64,000 nt of DNA from the NCBI GenBank assembly GCA_049585195.1, contig JBAUZG010000312.1:17907-81906 (forward strand), read 5' to 3'. Every line of letters begins with the position of its first letter. The stretch's first letter is position 1. This DNA is from KBS-96 sp049585195 (GTDB lineage: Bacteria; Acidobacteriota; Terriglobia; Bryobacterales; Bryobacteraceae). The position numbers and the translations under genes are program-made. The notes below the pieces were generated by a model. It searched no databases and had not been told where the DNA came from. It saw only the letters and a list, made by a program, of their open reading frames with translations. This document shows, one piece after another, positions 52,125 to 60,473 of the stretch.

Positions 52125-53618
52125 TTGGCTGAAACATCACGGCGTGATTTTCTTCTGCAATCGACTGGAGTATTGGCCTCTGCCACAGTCGCCGAAGGGC
52201 AGGCGCCGCCATCGGGTATCAAAAAAACAATCGGTATCCAGATAGGAGCCGTGTCGTTTCAAGACGAAGGTATCGAGCCGGTTCTGGATATTCTCGAGGA
52301 GAAAGCCTCCGTCAACACACTATTTATCGCGGCGTTCACTTATGGCCGCGGCATCGCAGGGCGGCAGGTCCCCGGACAGCCGTTGCCCGATCACGGAAAG
52401 CGGGAGTACGATACCGGCACGTTTCATGGCGGGAGCTACGCCGCACTTCACCCGCAGTACTATGCCAACACGCCGCTCAAGAAGCTTCGAGCGCCGGACC
52501 TTGGCTCTTTCGACGTATTCGAATCGGTACTTCCCGCCTCGCGAAAACGTGGGATGAAGAATATCGCCTGGTTCGAGGATGTCTTTCGCTCCGATATTCC
52601 CGGCATCGAGCCGTTGCAGGAGCGCGACCTCCATGGCCGCAATGCCCCTACTCTTTGTTTGAACAATCCCGGCTATCGAAATTTTCTGCTCGATCTGGTC
52701 GAAGACTACGCCCGGTCGTGGGATCTTGACGGAATCATGTGGGGATCGGAGAGGCAAGGCGCATTCGCCAATGCGTTGGGCTCCCATCACGGTGGCCGGC
52801 TGCAAGATCCGGGCCGCGTGACCTGCTTCTGCGATTTCTGCCGCGCTAAGGCCGCCGCACAGGGTATTCGCGTCGAGCGCGCTCGCAGCGGTTTCCTCGA
52901 GCTCGAAAAATTTGTCCTCGAGGCGCGCTCGGGAAGTCGCCCGGTCGATGGCTACTATGTGGAGCTCTGGCGGCTCATGCTTACTTACCCGGAGTTGCTC
53001 GCCTGGGAGAATTTGTGGCACGAGAGCTTGCGTGAGACGTATCAGGCGATTTATCAAAAAGTGAAATCCGTTAAACCGGACATGGGCGTCGGGTGGCACA
53101 TCTGGCATAACAATTCATTCAGTCCGATATACCGGGCCGAGCAAGACTTGCGCCGGATTGCGCCCTATTCCGATTTTTTGAAGATTGTGATGTATCACAA
53201 CTGCGCTGGGGAACGCATGGCAAGCTATATCAATAATGTCGCGGAGACCGAGTATGGAGACGTGCCCCGCGACGCATTACTTGAATTTCATTACAGTGTT
53301 CTGGGTTATGGGGACGAAGGAACTTACAACCGGATTCCCGATACCGGCTTCTCGAGCAATTACGTATTGCAGGAAACCAAGCGCGCTCGCGCTGGACTCG
53401 CCGGCACCAAAACATTCCTGTGGCCAGGAATCGACATCGATATTCCTACGGCGGCGAATCACAGCAAATGCAGCCCCAAGGGCACCGGGGGCGCAGTGCT
53501 TGCGGCATTCCGTGGAGGGGCTGATGGCGTCATCCTGTCGCGCAAGTATTCTGAAATGAAGTTAGCCAATCTCGCTGGGGCTGGAGCAGCTATCCGCCAA
53601 TTGGGACTCGTAGGATAA
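52125..53618 (+). CDS. Tat-exported TIM-barrel protein, glycoside-hydrolase-like, function unknown
   Basis: 497 residues from TTG 52125. SRRDFLLQSTGVLASATVA is a twin-arginine signal. The rest looks like an (alpha/beta)8 barrel related to glycosidase-like families: GIQIGAVSFQDEGIEPVLDIL, SWDLDGIMWGSERQGAFANALG, VTCFCDFCRAKAAAQGI (a CxxC-like pair), MGVGWHIWHNNSFSPIY and GGADGVILSRKYSEMKLANLAGAG at the end. Glu and Asp residues at strand ends could be catalytic but no named family is evident to me. Within an exported sugar-oxidation run. Confidence 0.75.
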   Translation: MAETSRRDFLLQSTGVLASATVAEGQAPPSGIKKTIGIQIGAVSFQDEGIEPVLDILEEKASVNTLFIAAFTYGRGIAGRQVPGQPLPDHGKREYDTGTFHGGSYAALHPQYYANTPLKKLRAPDLGSFDVFESVLPASRKRGMKNIAWFEDVFRSDIPGIEPLQERDLHGRNAPTLCLNNPGYRNFLLDLVEDYARSWDLDGIMWGSERQGAFANALGSHHGGRLQDPGRVTCFCDFCRAKAAAQGIRVERARSGFLELEKFVLEARSGSRPVDGYYVELWRLMLTYPELLAWENLWHESLRETYQAIYQKVKSVKPDMGVGWHIWHNNSFSPIYRAEQDLRRIAPYSDFLKIVMYHNCAGERMASYINNVAETEYGDVPRDALLEFHYSVLGYGDEGTYNRIPDTGFSSNYVLQETKRARAGLAGTKTFLWPGIDIDIPTAANHSKCSPKGTGGAVLAAFRGGADGVILSRKYSEMKLANLAGAGAAIRQLGLVG

Positions 53619-53648
53619 TGCAGGACACAAAGACGAGGTAAATCACTT

Positions 53649-54617
53649 GTGACAAGCCGGCGAAATTCGAGCAGTGCCAAAATCCAGCATCCTGTAGGGT
53701 CTGTGAAGGAATCGCAATTCCGCTCCCTCGCGGTCGCGGCTCGGTTCGGATTGCTGTTGTTCCTGGCGGGGGCGATACAACCATATAGTTGGGGTCAATC
53801 CGTAACTGCTGCGGGTCCTCAGGCGGCTCCTCGACCACCGGGCCAAAACCCCAACGGCATGCATATCTTCATTTGGGCGGGTCTGAAGTCTCATCTCCCG
53901 GGTCAGCATGACTATCCACAGTTCCTTGCCGATTGGAGCAAGATTCTCACCGAACACGGCGCCGTGGTCGATGGCGCTTTACACTCTCCCAGCAGCGCCG
54001 ACCTCGAACATACGGACGTTGTCGTAATTTACAAAGGGGATGCGGGCTACGTGATCGATAACGAAAAGGCTGCGATTGAAGCGTATGTGAAGCGCGGAGG
54101 GGGCTTAGTTAACCTTCACGACTCTTTGTGCGGACCTGATCCGGCTTACCTGGCGACGCTACTCGGTGGCGCGAAGAAGCATGGAGAAGTGAACTATACC
54201 TTAGACGCGCCCATCCACTATTCAGTTGTAGACTCATCCGATCCGATCATGAAAGACATGTCCGACATCACGATTCTTGATGAAGCCTTCTTCAGCATGA
54301 CGTGGGCGAAGAATCCTGACATTCATGTGCTGGCAACCACAAGTATCCCCGCAACACGCAGTGCCGGAAGCCACAAGGGAGAAGTCGTGCCGCAGATCTG
54401 GACATACGAACACACATTACCCGGCGGTCAGTCGGCGCGCGCGTTTGTTTGGATGCAGGGGCATCTCTACGCGAATTTCTCTAATTACCAGGTGCAGCGG
54501 ACGTTACTGCGCGGCATCGCTTGGGCTGCGAAGAAACCGGTCGATGAGCTTGTGAATTATGTGCCGCCGCCTCATCCCACAAGCATGGGAATGCCTACAG
54601 CGGGTAGAACGCAGTGA
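53649..54617 (+). CDS. ThuA domain protein, exported
   Basis: 322 residues from GTG 53649. Residues 24-48 (FRSLAVAARFGLLLFLAGAIQPYSWGQ) include a hydrophobic export signal whose start is encoded by a family A repeat. The ThuA domain follows: DYPQFLADWSKILTEHGAVVDGALHSPSSADLEHTDVVVIYKGDAGYVIDNEKAAIEAYVKRGGGLVNLHDSLCG, then HYSVVDSSDPIMKDMSD and IWTYEHTLPGGQSARAFVWMQGHLYANF. ThuA has a glutamine-amidotransferase-like fold and is linked to trehalose or disaccharide use; the biochemistry is unsettled. Its TGA overlaps the next start. Confidence 0.88.
   Translation: MTSRRNSSSAKIQHPVGSVKESQFRSLAVAARFGLLLFLAGAIQPYSWGQSVTAAGPQAAPRPPGQNPNGMHIFIWAGLKSHLPGQHDYPQFLADWSKILTEHGAVVDGALHSPSSADLEHTDVVVIYKGDAGYVIDNEKAAIEAYVKRGGGLVNLHDSLCGPDPAYLATLLGGAKKHGEVNYTLDAPIHYSVVDSSDPIMKDMSDITILDEAFFSMTWAKNPDIHVLATTSIPATRSAGSHKGEVVPQIWTYEHTLPGGQSARAFVWMQGHLYANFSNYQVQRTLLRGIAWAAKKPVDELVNYVPPPHPTSMGMPTAGRTQ
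53720..53744 (+). repeat. Family A repeat, copy inside ThuA coding sequence
   Basis: Exact 25-nt unit. Read in the ThuA frame it gives RSLAVAAR, directly before the hydrophobic part of the signal. The repeat therefore forms part of a translated N-terminus, unless the true start is downstream. Confidence 0.8.
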
Positions 54618-55954
54618 ATAAGCGAACCTTCCTCCAAGTATTCTCCTCTGCGCTCGCAACCCCTTTGGTTGGCCGGATCTCCACGTTACTAGCCAAGAAC
54701 GCTCTCACGAACTGGGCAGGGAACATCGTCTATAGCACCGATCGCTTGCACGAGGCTTCCACTGTCGACGAGATCCGATCATACCTGCGCTCTGAAGACA
54801 AGTTGAAAGTGCTCGGCACGCGGCACTGCTTCAACTCCATCGCCGACAGCCGCTACAACCTGCTTTCACTAAAAGCGATGCAGGAAATGACGCTCGATGC
54901 GGCATCTCGCACCGTTACCGTTGGAGCAGGTGTGAAATATGGGCAATTAGGCCCATACCTCGACTCGAAAGGATTCGCGCTGCACAATCTGGCTTCCTTA
55001 CCGCATATTTCGGTTGCGGGCGCGTGCACCACGGCAACACATGGGTCGGGCGAGATGAACGGCAACCTAGCCAGCGCGGTCTCCGGCCTCGAGCTGGTAA
55101 CAGCGCACGGTGACATGGTGAAACTCAGCCGTGAATCGAACGAAGCGGACTTTCGAGGCGCGGTAGTCGGGCTGGGCGCGTTGGGCGTGATTACACGTGT
55201 AACGCTCAAGGTTCAACCCACGTATCAGGTGCGACAGTACGTATATCAGGATCTTCCGCTTCGCCAGATGCAGGACCATTTCGACGAGATCCAGGCGAGC
55301 GGCTACAGCGTCAGTCTATTCACCGACTGGCGAGGGAAGAAGATTAGCGAAGTGTGGATCAAGAGCCGCGTTGGGCAAGGGCAGCCATTCTCCGCGCCGC
55401 AGGAGCTGTTTGGCGCAAAGTTGGCTCGGCGAAACCTGCATCCGATTGCCGGAATCTCCGCCGAGAATTGCACCGAGCAAATGGGAGTGCCGGGACCGTG
55501 GTACGACCGCTTGCCGCATTTTCGGATGGGCTTCACCCCGAGCGCTGGAAAAGAATTACAAACTGAATATTTGATGCCCCGGCGACACGCTATTGAGGCC
55601 ATCCTGGCAATTGAGCGGCTGCAGGACCAGGTGAGCCCGCACTTGCTGATTTCCGAGATCCGCACCATCGCGGCCGACGACCTCTGGATGAGCACGTGTT
55701 ACCAGCAGCCGAGCGTTGCGATTCACTTCACCTGGAAGCCGGACTGGCCCGCCGTGCGGAACGTTCTTCCAGTCGTCGAAAGGGAATTGTCTCCGTTTCA
55801 GCCGCGCCCGCACTGGGGCAAGTTGTTCACGATGCCGCCGGCTGAACTCAGGCGCCGGTATGAAAAGCTGAACGAGTTTTTGAAGCTAACCGCGAAGTAC
55901 GATCCGAATGGCAAGTTCCGAAACGATTTCTTGAACACGAATCTGTTCGCCTGA
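54614..55954 (+). CDS. FAD-dependent alditol/xylitol-oxidase-like oxidase, exported
   Basis: 446 residues from GTG 54614 overlapping the ThuA stop (GTGA). The N-terminus (KRTFLQVFSSALATPLVG) is Tat-like, though with KR in place of RR. FAD-binding PCMH domain: VLGTRHCFNSIADSR, with His71 in the place of the covalent flavin His of AldO, AASRTVTVGAGVKYGQLGPYLDSKGFALHNLASLPHISVAGACTTATHGSG, then the ALO domain. AldO-type enzymes oxidise sugar alcohols to aldoses with oxygen, giving H2O2. It may work with the adjacent ThuA protein on sugar derivatives. Confidence 0.87.
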   Translation: MNKRTFLQVFSSALATPLVGRISTLLAKNALTNWAGNIVYSTDRLHEASTVDEIRSYLRSEDKLKVLGTRHCFNSIADSRYNLLSLKAMQEMTLDAASRTVTVGAGVKYGQLGPYLDSKGFALHNLASLPHISVAGACTTATHGSGEMNGNLASAVSGLELVTAHGDMVKLSRESNEADFRGAVVGLGALGVITRVTLKVQPTYQVRQYVYQDLPLRQMQDHFDEIQASGYSVSLFTDWRGKKISEVWIKSRVGQGQPFSAPQELFGAKLARRNLHPIAGISAENCTEQMGVPGPWYDRLPHFRMGFTPSAGKELQTEYLMPRRHAIEAILAIERLQDQVSPHLLISEIRTIAADDLWMSTCYQQPSVAIHFTWKPDWPAVRNVLPVVERELSPFQPRPHWGKLFTMPPAELRRRYEKLNEFLKLTAKYDPNGKFRNDFLNTNLFA

Positions 55955-55976
55955 CGCAGAAGATCTTCACCAAAGG

Positions 55977-56864
55977 CTACTGTTCCAGTCGTTTCAGGAA
56001 CGATTGGGCTTCATCCCAGCCGGGACGCAGGCGAAGAGCTTCGACAAAATCGGCGCGCGCCCGCTCGGGCTCTCCCGTACAAAGCAGATGATACATGCCC
56101 GCGTAGAGATGGGCGGTTGGATCGAGGGGACGCATTATGGCGATGCGTTCGGCGACCTCGGCGGCTTTCTCGAACATTCCGAGCTGATAATATTCCGCGG
56201 CCAGAAAATCGAGCCGTGAATCGTCGCTCGGGTCGGCGGCGATCTCTTCGTTCAGAATTCCGATGTAGGTCAGATTTCTCTGCCGTCTCGCCTCCGAGTC
56301 GGACGCGAAATCGTGGTCGATTCGAATGGCAGCGCGAATAAGACGTCCGCCTCCGGCGAGAATGGAGGCGTCGATGGTTTCGTGAACGCGCCCTCGATAG
56401 CGGTAAGACGGGCGGTTGGGGAACAGCCGGACAGCGTAATCCCTTGTGGGAGCTTTGGGATTCCGGCGGTGGTTGAAGCGTTCGAAGTAATATCCGGCGT
56501 TTTCTTGGCCTGCGGCCAACTCCTGAATCAAAGGGATGCTTGCCGGATGGAGGGTCTCATCGGCATCGAGGACGAGGATCCACCGGCCGCTCGCGCGCGC
56601 GAGGGCTTGATTGCGGGCGGCGGCGAAATCGACAAAGGTGAAATCGAAAGCGGATACTTTTGCGTCGTATGTGGCTGCGATTTGGGGCGTCTTGTCAGTC
56701 GATCCGGTGTCGATGACGACGATTTCGGCGGCAAGGTTCGCGACTGACTCGAGACATCGCGCAAGAGCGCGCTCTTCATTCTTCACGATCATGCAGAGGG
56801 ATAGACGAGGTTCGTTAAGTCCGCTCCCTTGCGGTCGCGGCTCGGAAGAGGGTGGACACAGCAT
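55977..56864 (-). CDS. GT2 glycosyltransferase with C-terminal TPR (SunS-like)
   Basis: 295 residues. LSLCMIVKNEERALARCLESV, EIVVIDTGSTDKT and WILVLDADETL (DxD metal site) define the GT-A catalytic domain; the C-terminal 90 residues (RLDFLAAEYYQLGMFEKAAEVAERIAIMRPLDPTAHLYAGMYHLLCTGEPERARADFVEALRL) are TPRs. This resembles SunS/ThuS-type transferases and general cell-envelope enzymes. The first residues (SSEPRPQGSG) come from a family A repeat; no other start codon precedes the first beta strand. 27 bp divergent from the PLP/ATP-grasp fusion. Confidence 0.85.
   Translation of the reverse strand: MLCPPSSEPRPQGSGLNEPRLSLCMIVKNEERALARCLESVANLAAEIVVIDTGSTDKTPQIAATYDAKVSAFDFTFVDFAAARNQALARASGRWILVLDADETLHPASIPLIQELAAGQENAGYYFERFNHRRNPKAPTRDYAVRLFPNRPSYRYRGRVHETIDASILAGGGRLIRAAIRIDHDFASDSEARRQRNLTYIGILNEEIAADPSDDSRLDFLAAEYYQLGMFEKAAEVAERIAIMRPLDPTAHLYAGMYHLLCTGEPERARADFVEALRLRPGWDEAQSFLKRLEQ
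56821..56845 (+). repeat. Family A repeat inside the GT2 5' coding region
   Basis: 25-nt unit with one change (CTTGCGG for CTCGCGG). In the minus-strand GT2 frame it encodes SEPRPQGSG. It is 47 bp before the start of the divergent decarboxylase fusion. Confidence 0.8.
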
Positions 56865-56891
56865 GCCCTGATTATTCTGTGGGCGGGTTGA

Positions 56892-59822
56892 GTGAAATTT
56901 CTCAGCGCGTCGGCCACTAGTTATTACGTGGGCAGCGCACTTGATCCCCTAGTCTGGTCGGAATTTCGCGAGCAAGCGCATCGCATGCTGGATGACATTC
57001 TGGGCTATGTCGAGAACATTCGCGATCGCCCAGTCTGGCAGCCGATACCCGAATCCGTCCGGGAGCGTTTCCGCGAGGGGCTTCCGGCCGCGCCGTCGGA
57101 TCTGGCCGCAGTTCACGAAGAATTCATGCGCTACATACTGCCGTTTGCCGCGGGGAACGTGCATCCTGGCTTTCTTGGGTGGGTGCATGGAGCGGGCACG
57201 CCGGTTGGTGTCGTGGCAGAAATGCTCGCGGCGGGGCTGAACGCGAATGTGGGAGGGCGCGACCACATTCCCATTGAAGTCGAACGCCAGGTTGCGGGCT
57301 GGATGCGGAAGTTGTTCGGTTTTCCGGAGGGTGCCACTGGACTTTTTGTGACCGGTGCTTCAATGGCGAACCTGATCGGCGTACTGGTGGCGAGGGATAC
57401 GGCGCTTGGGTTCGAGGTACGTTCGGGAGGCGTTGCCCCTAGCGGCAAGCGGCTCACCGCATATGCTTCGGAGGCTGTGCACGGTTGCGTTGGCCGGGCG
57501 CTGGATTTCGCGGGCATTGGTAGCGGCGCGCTGCGACGAATCAAGGTGGATTGCCGCCATCGGATCGAGTTAAACGCCTTACGCGAGGCGATCGACGCGG
57601 ACCGGCGCGCGGGATTCACGCCGTTTCTTTTAGTGGGTACGGCGGGAACGGTGGACACTGGCGCGATTGACGATCTCGAAGCACTGGCGGCTACGGCGCG
57701 GGAAGAAGAGTTATGGTTTCACGTGGACGGCGCCTGCGGAGCTCTGGCGATGCTTGCGCCGGCTTTGGCGCCGCGTCTCAAAGGGATCGAGCTCGCCGAT
57801 TCGCTGGCCTTCGATTTTCATAAGTGGGGACATGTGCCTTATGATGCGGGCTTTGTGCTGGTGCGCGATGGAGAGTTGCAGCGAAAAACTTTCGCCACTT
57901 CAGCGTCCTATTTGAGGCGGGAGACGCGGGGGTTGGCCGCCGGCTCGAGCTGGCCGTGCGACCTTGGGCCGGATCTCTCCCGCGGGTTTCGCGCGCTGAA
58001 GACGTGGTTCACGTTGAAGGTGTACGGGGCGGAGGCCTTGGGCGAATCGATCGCGCGCACCTGCGATTTGGCGCGGTACCTGGAGAGGCGCATCGCGGAG
58101 ACGCCCGAACTGGAACTCGCGGCCCCGGTCGAGCTGAACATTGTCTGTTTCCGATACCGCGCGAAAGAAACAGACCGCGTGAATGCGCGAATCGTGGTCG
58201 AATTGCAGGAATCGGGTGTTGCGGCTCCTTCGACGACGATTGTTGGAGGACAGCTCGCGATTCGCGCGGCTATCGTGAATCACCGCACTTGTGCCGCCGA
58301 TTTAGACGCGTTGGTGGAACGGACCGTGGCGCTGGGGCGCGAGTTCGAAGGCGCCGCCTCGAGCGATTGGCCGCCGCGTCTGGCTCGCGAAGTCGCGTTG
58401 CGCGAAATCGAAGCGCGCATTGCCGCTGAGCCAGACGAAGTGGATGCTCGGGTTGAGCGCGCTCGCCTGCTCGCCGAATTGGGGCGGGTGATAGAAGCGC
58501 GCGATGCATATCTCGAGGCGCTTGCGCGGGAGCCGTCTCACTTGGTAGCGCTCAACAGTGTGGGCACGCTGCTGCACGGTCTGGGCTATCGAACAGCGGC
58601 GCGAACAGCTTATGCGGAAGCCGCTGCACGCCATCCCGGCGATGCCATGAGTCATGTCAACTTGGCCAATGCGCTGTATGAAAACGGTGAGTCCGGAGCG
58701 GCGCGCGAGCATTATGAAACCGCCCTGCGCCTGGCTCCGAATTGCGCCGAGGCGCACCAGGGGCTCTCCTACGTGCTGGCCCAGCAAGGAGACGGTCAAG
58801 GTGCGGAATGGCATCGCCGGAAAGGCTTCGAGCATCGCGCCATATTGACGCTGCCGTATCGCGGCGAGGGGCCTCCGATATCGCTGCTGCTGCTGATGTC
58901 CGCTGTCGGCGGCAATACGCCGGCGCGCAATTTCCTGGACGACAGGGTTTTTGAGACGACTGTGGTGATGGCAGAATTTTACGATGGCAGCCAGAAACTG
59001 CCGCGCCATCAACTGGTATTTAATGCCATCAGCGACGCGGACCTGGCGGGGACAGCGCTCGCCGCAGCGGAATCGCTCGTGGCTCTGAGTGATGCGCCCA
59101 CGGTGAATTTGCCGGCGGCGGTAATGGCGACGGGGCGGGCGGACAACGCCCACCGGCTTTCGACGCTCGATGGGGTGATCGCTCCCGCAGCAGTTACGCT
59201 CAGGCGCGAGCTGCTAAGCTCGCCACAAGCCGGCGTCGTTCTGGCGTGTCACGGTTTGACTCTTCCGCTCCTGGTGCGCTCGCCCGGCTTTCACACTGGC
59301 CGCCATTTTGTGCGCGTCGAGAGCGAGTGCGAATTGAAAGAAGCGGTGGCTGCTCTGCCCGGCAACGAATTGACCGCCATTCAATATCTCGATTCCCGCG
59401 GACTCGACGGCAAAGCTCGCAAATATCGCGTGATGATGATTGATGGCCGGTTGTATCCCTTGCACTTGGCGATTTCGAACGACTGGAAAGTCCACTACTT
59501 CACCTCGGAGATGGCAGAGCGTGCCGATCATCGCGCTGAAGAAGCGGAGTTTTTGGAGAACATGCCCGCCGTTCTGGGGCCTCGCGCAATGACGGCGCTC
59601 GAAAAGATCCAGACCACGCTCGGTTTGGATTATGCGGGCGTCGATTTCGGCCTGAGCGCGGCCGGCGATTTGCTTCTATTCGAAGCCAATGCGACGATGG
59701 TTGTTAATCCGCCCGAACCTGGAGAGATGTGGGATTACCGCCGTCCCGCGATCCAAAAGATTTTCTCCGCGGTGCGGCGGATGCTCATGGAGCGGGCGGG
59801 ACTGAAGTCCCACGCGGGCTGA
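56892..59822 (+). CDS. Three-domain fusion: PLP decarboxylase - TPR - ATP-grasp-like
   Basis: 976 residues from GTG 56892. Residues 15-485: group II PLP decarboxylase (WSEFREQAHRMLDDILGYVENIRDRP, GNVHPGFLGWVHGAG, GLFVTGASMANLIG, HVDGACG with Asp279, and the PLP lysine at 311 in DFHKWGHVPYDAGF). Residues about 505-640: TPRs (YLEALAREPSHLVALNSVGTLL, AMSHVNLANALYENGESGAAREHYETALRL). Residues about 660-970: ATP-grasp-like domain (YRVMMIDGRLYPLHLAISNDWKVHYF, then DYAGVDFGLSAAGDLLLFEANATM). The layout suggests amine formation followed by ATP-dependent ligation. I know no named enzyme of this build. Confidence 0.85.
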   Translation: MKFLSASATSYYVGSALDPLVWSEFREQAHRMLDDILGYVENIRDRPVWQPIPESVRERFREGLPAAPSDLAAVHEEFMRYILPFAAGNVHPGFLGWVHGAGTPVGVVAEMLAAGLNANVGGRDHIPIEVERQVAGWMRKLFGFPEGATGLFVTGASMANLIGVLVARDTALGFEVRSGGVAPSGKRLTAYASEAVHGCVGRALDFAGIGSGALRRIKVDCRHRIELNALREAIDADRRAGFTPFLLVGTAGTVDTGAIDDLEALAATAREEELWFHVDGACGALAMLAPALAPRLKGIELADSLAFDFHKWGHVPYDAGFVLVRDGELQRKTFATSASYLRRETRGLAAGSSWPCDLGPDLSRGFRALKTWFTLKVYGAEALGESIARTCDLARYLERRIAETPELELAAPVELNIVCFRYRAKETDRVNARIVVELQESGVAAPSTTIVGGQLAIRAAIVNHRTCAADLDALVERTVALGREFEGAASSDWPPRLAREVALREIEARIAAEPDEVDARVERARLLAELGRVIEARDAYLEALAREPSHLVALNSVGTLLHGLGYRTAARTAYAEAAARHPGDAMSHVNLANALYENGESGAAREHYETALRLAPNCAEAHQGLSYVLAQQGDGQGAEWHRRKGFEHRAILTLPYRGEGPPISLLLLMSAVGGNTPARNFLDDRVFETTVVMAEFYDGSQKLPRHQLVFNAISDADLAGTALAAAESLVALSDAPTVNLPAAVMATGRADNAHRLSTLDGVIAPAAVTLRRELLSSPQAGVVLACHGLTLPLLVRSPGFHTGRHFVRVESECELKEAVAALPGNELTAIQYLDSRGLDGKARKYRVMMIDGRLYPLHLAISNDWKVHYFTSEMAERADHRAEEAEFLENMPAVLGPRAMTALEKIQTTLGLDYAGVDFGLSAAGDLLLFEANATMVVNPPEPGEMWDYRRPAIQKIFSAVRRMLMERAGLKSHAG

Positions 59823-60453
59823 AGCCCACCCTCCGCAGACCTTGACCGGGGTGTGAGGAGAGGCCCGCTAGAAGGGCCTGCGTGAGCTTATCGGCGTATG
59901 CTTCCGAAATAGGCGTGTAGCCGGTCAGCAGGTTGTAATAAAACGGCGCGTACATCATGTCCTGTACCAGATCGAGATCGGCGCTGGCCGGTAATTCGCC
60001 ATTTATTTTGTAGCGGTTCAATACCGCTTGGCCGCGTTTTCGAAGCGGACGGATCCAGTGGTCGCGAAGGGCAGCTGCCATTTCGGGATCTTCCTGCGCC
60101 CCCACAACAATCGCCGCCAGCAGTTTGCCCCTCGGCCCTAGCAAAAATCGGGAAAACCGCCGAAGCTGGGTTTTGATGTCGCCGCGAAGGGAGCCGGTAT
60201 CGGCAAAGGGAAATTCAGGCGAAACCGCGGTTCTAAATGCCTCGATCAAGACCGAGGCTTTGTCGGGCCACCACCTGTAAACGGTGGCTTTACTTGCGCC
60301 AGCCCGCTCGGCTATGGCGTCGACGGTGACGCTGCGGAAGCCCACCTCTTCAAGCAGCCCGCTTGCGGCTTTGAGTACCCTGAGCCGCACATCTTCATCG
60401 CGGGGCCTGCCCGGACCTCGAGCTACTGTGCTGGCGGGCTTAGAAACCTTCAT
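59785..60453 (-). CDS. TetR family transcriptional regulator
   Basis: 222 residues from ATG 60453; open upstream to 60504 but the helix-turn-helix begins after GRPRDEDVRLRVLKAASGLLEEVGFRSVTVDAIAERAGASKATVYRWWPDKASVLIEAF. The ligand domain follows (LRRFSRFLLGPRGKLLAAIVVGAQEDPEMAAALRDHWIRPLRKRGQAV). The last 15 or so residues (GFSPRGTSVPPAP) come from the twin hairpin repeat at 59798-59827. Divergent from the RND permease gene, so it probably represses it and itself. Confidence 0.88.
   Translation of the reverse strand: MKVSKPASTVARGPGRPRDEDVRLRVLKAASGLLEEVGFRSVTVDAIAERAGASKATVYRWWPDKASVLIEAFRTAVSPEFPFADTGSLRGDIKTQLRRFSRFLLGPRGKLLAAIVVGAQEDPEMAAALRDHWIRPLRKRGQAVLNRYKINGELPASADLDLVQDMMYAPFYYNLLTGYTPISEAYADKLTQALLAGLSSHPGQGLRRVGFSPRGTSVPPAP
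59798..59827. repeat. Family C twin mini-hairpin repeat
   Basis: GGGACTGAAGTCCC (59798-59811) and GGGCTGAAGCCC (59816-59827), two small perfect hairpins around a shared CTGAAG centre. They are coding on both strands: the C-terminus of the decarboxylase fusion (AGLKSHAG, plus strand) and of the TetR protein (minus strand). Confidence 0.8.
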
Positions 60454-60473
60454 AATAGGAACATTAGCGCAAT

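Noticed and set aside
58302..59153. 283-codon minus-strand frame
   Set aside because: Antisense to the decarboxylase fusion, no domain; long frames on the opposite strand are expected in GC-rich coding DNA.
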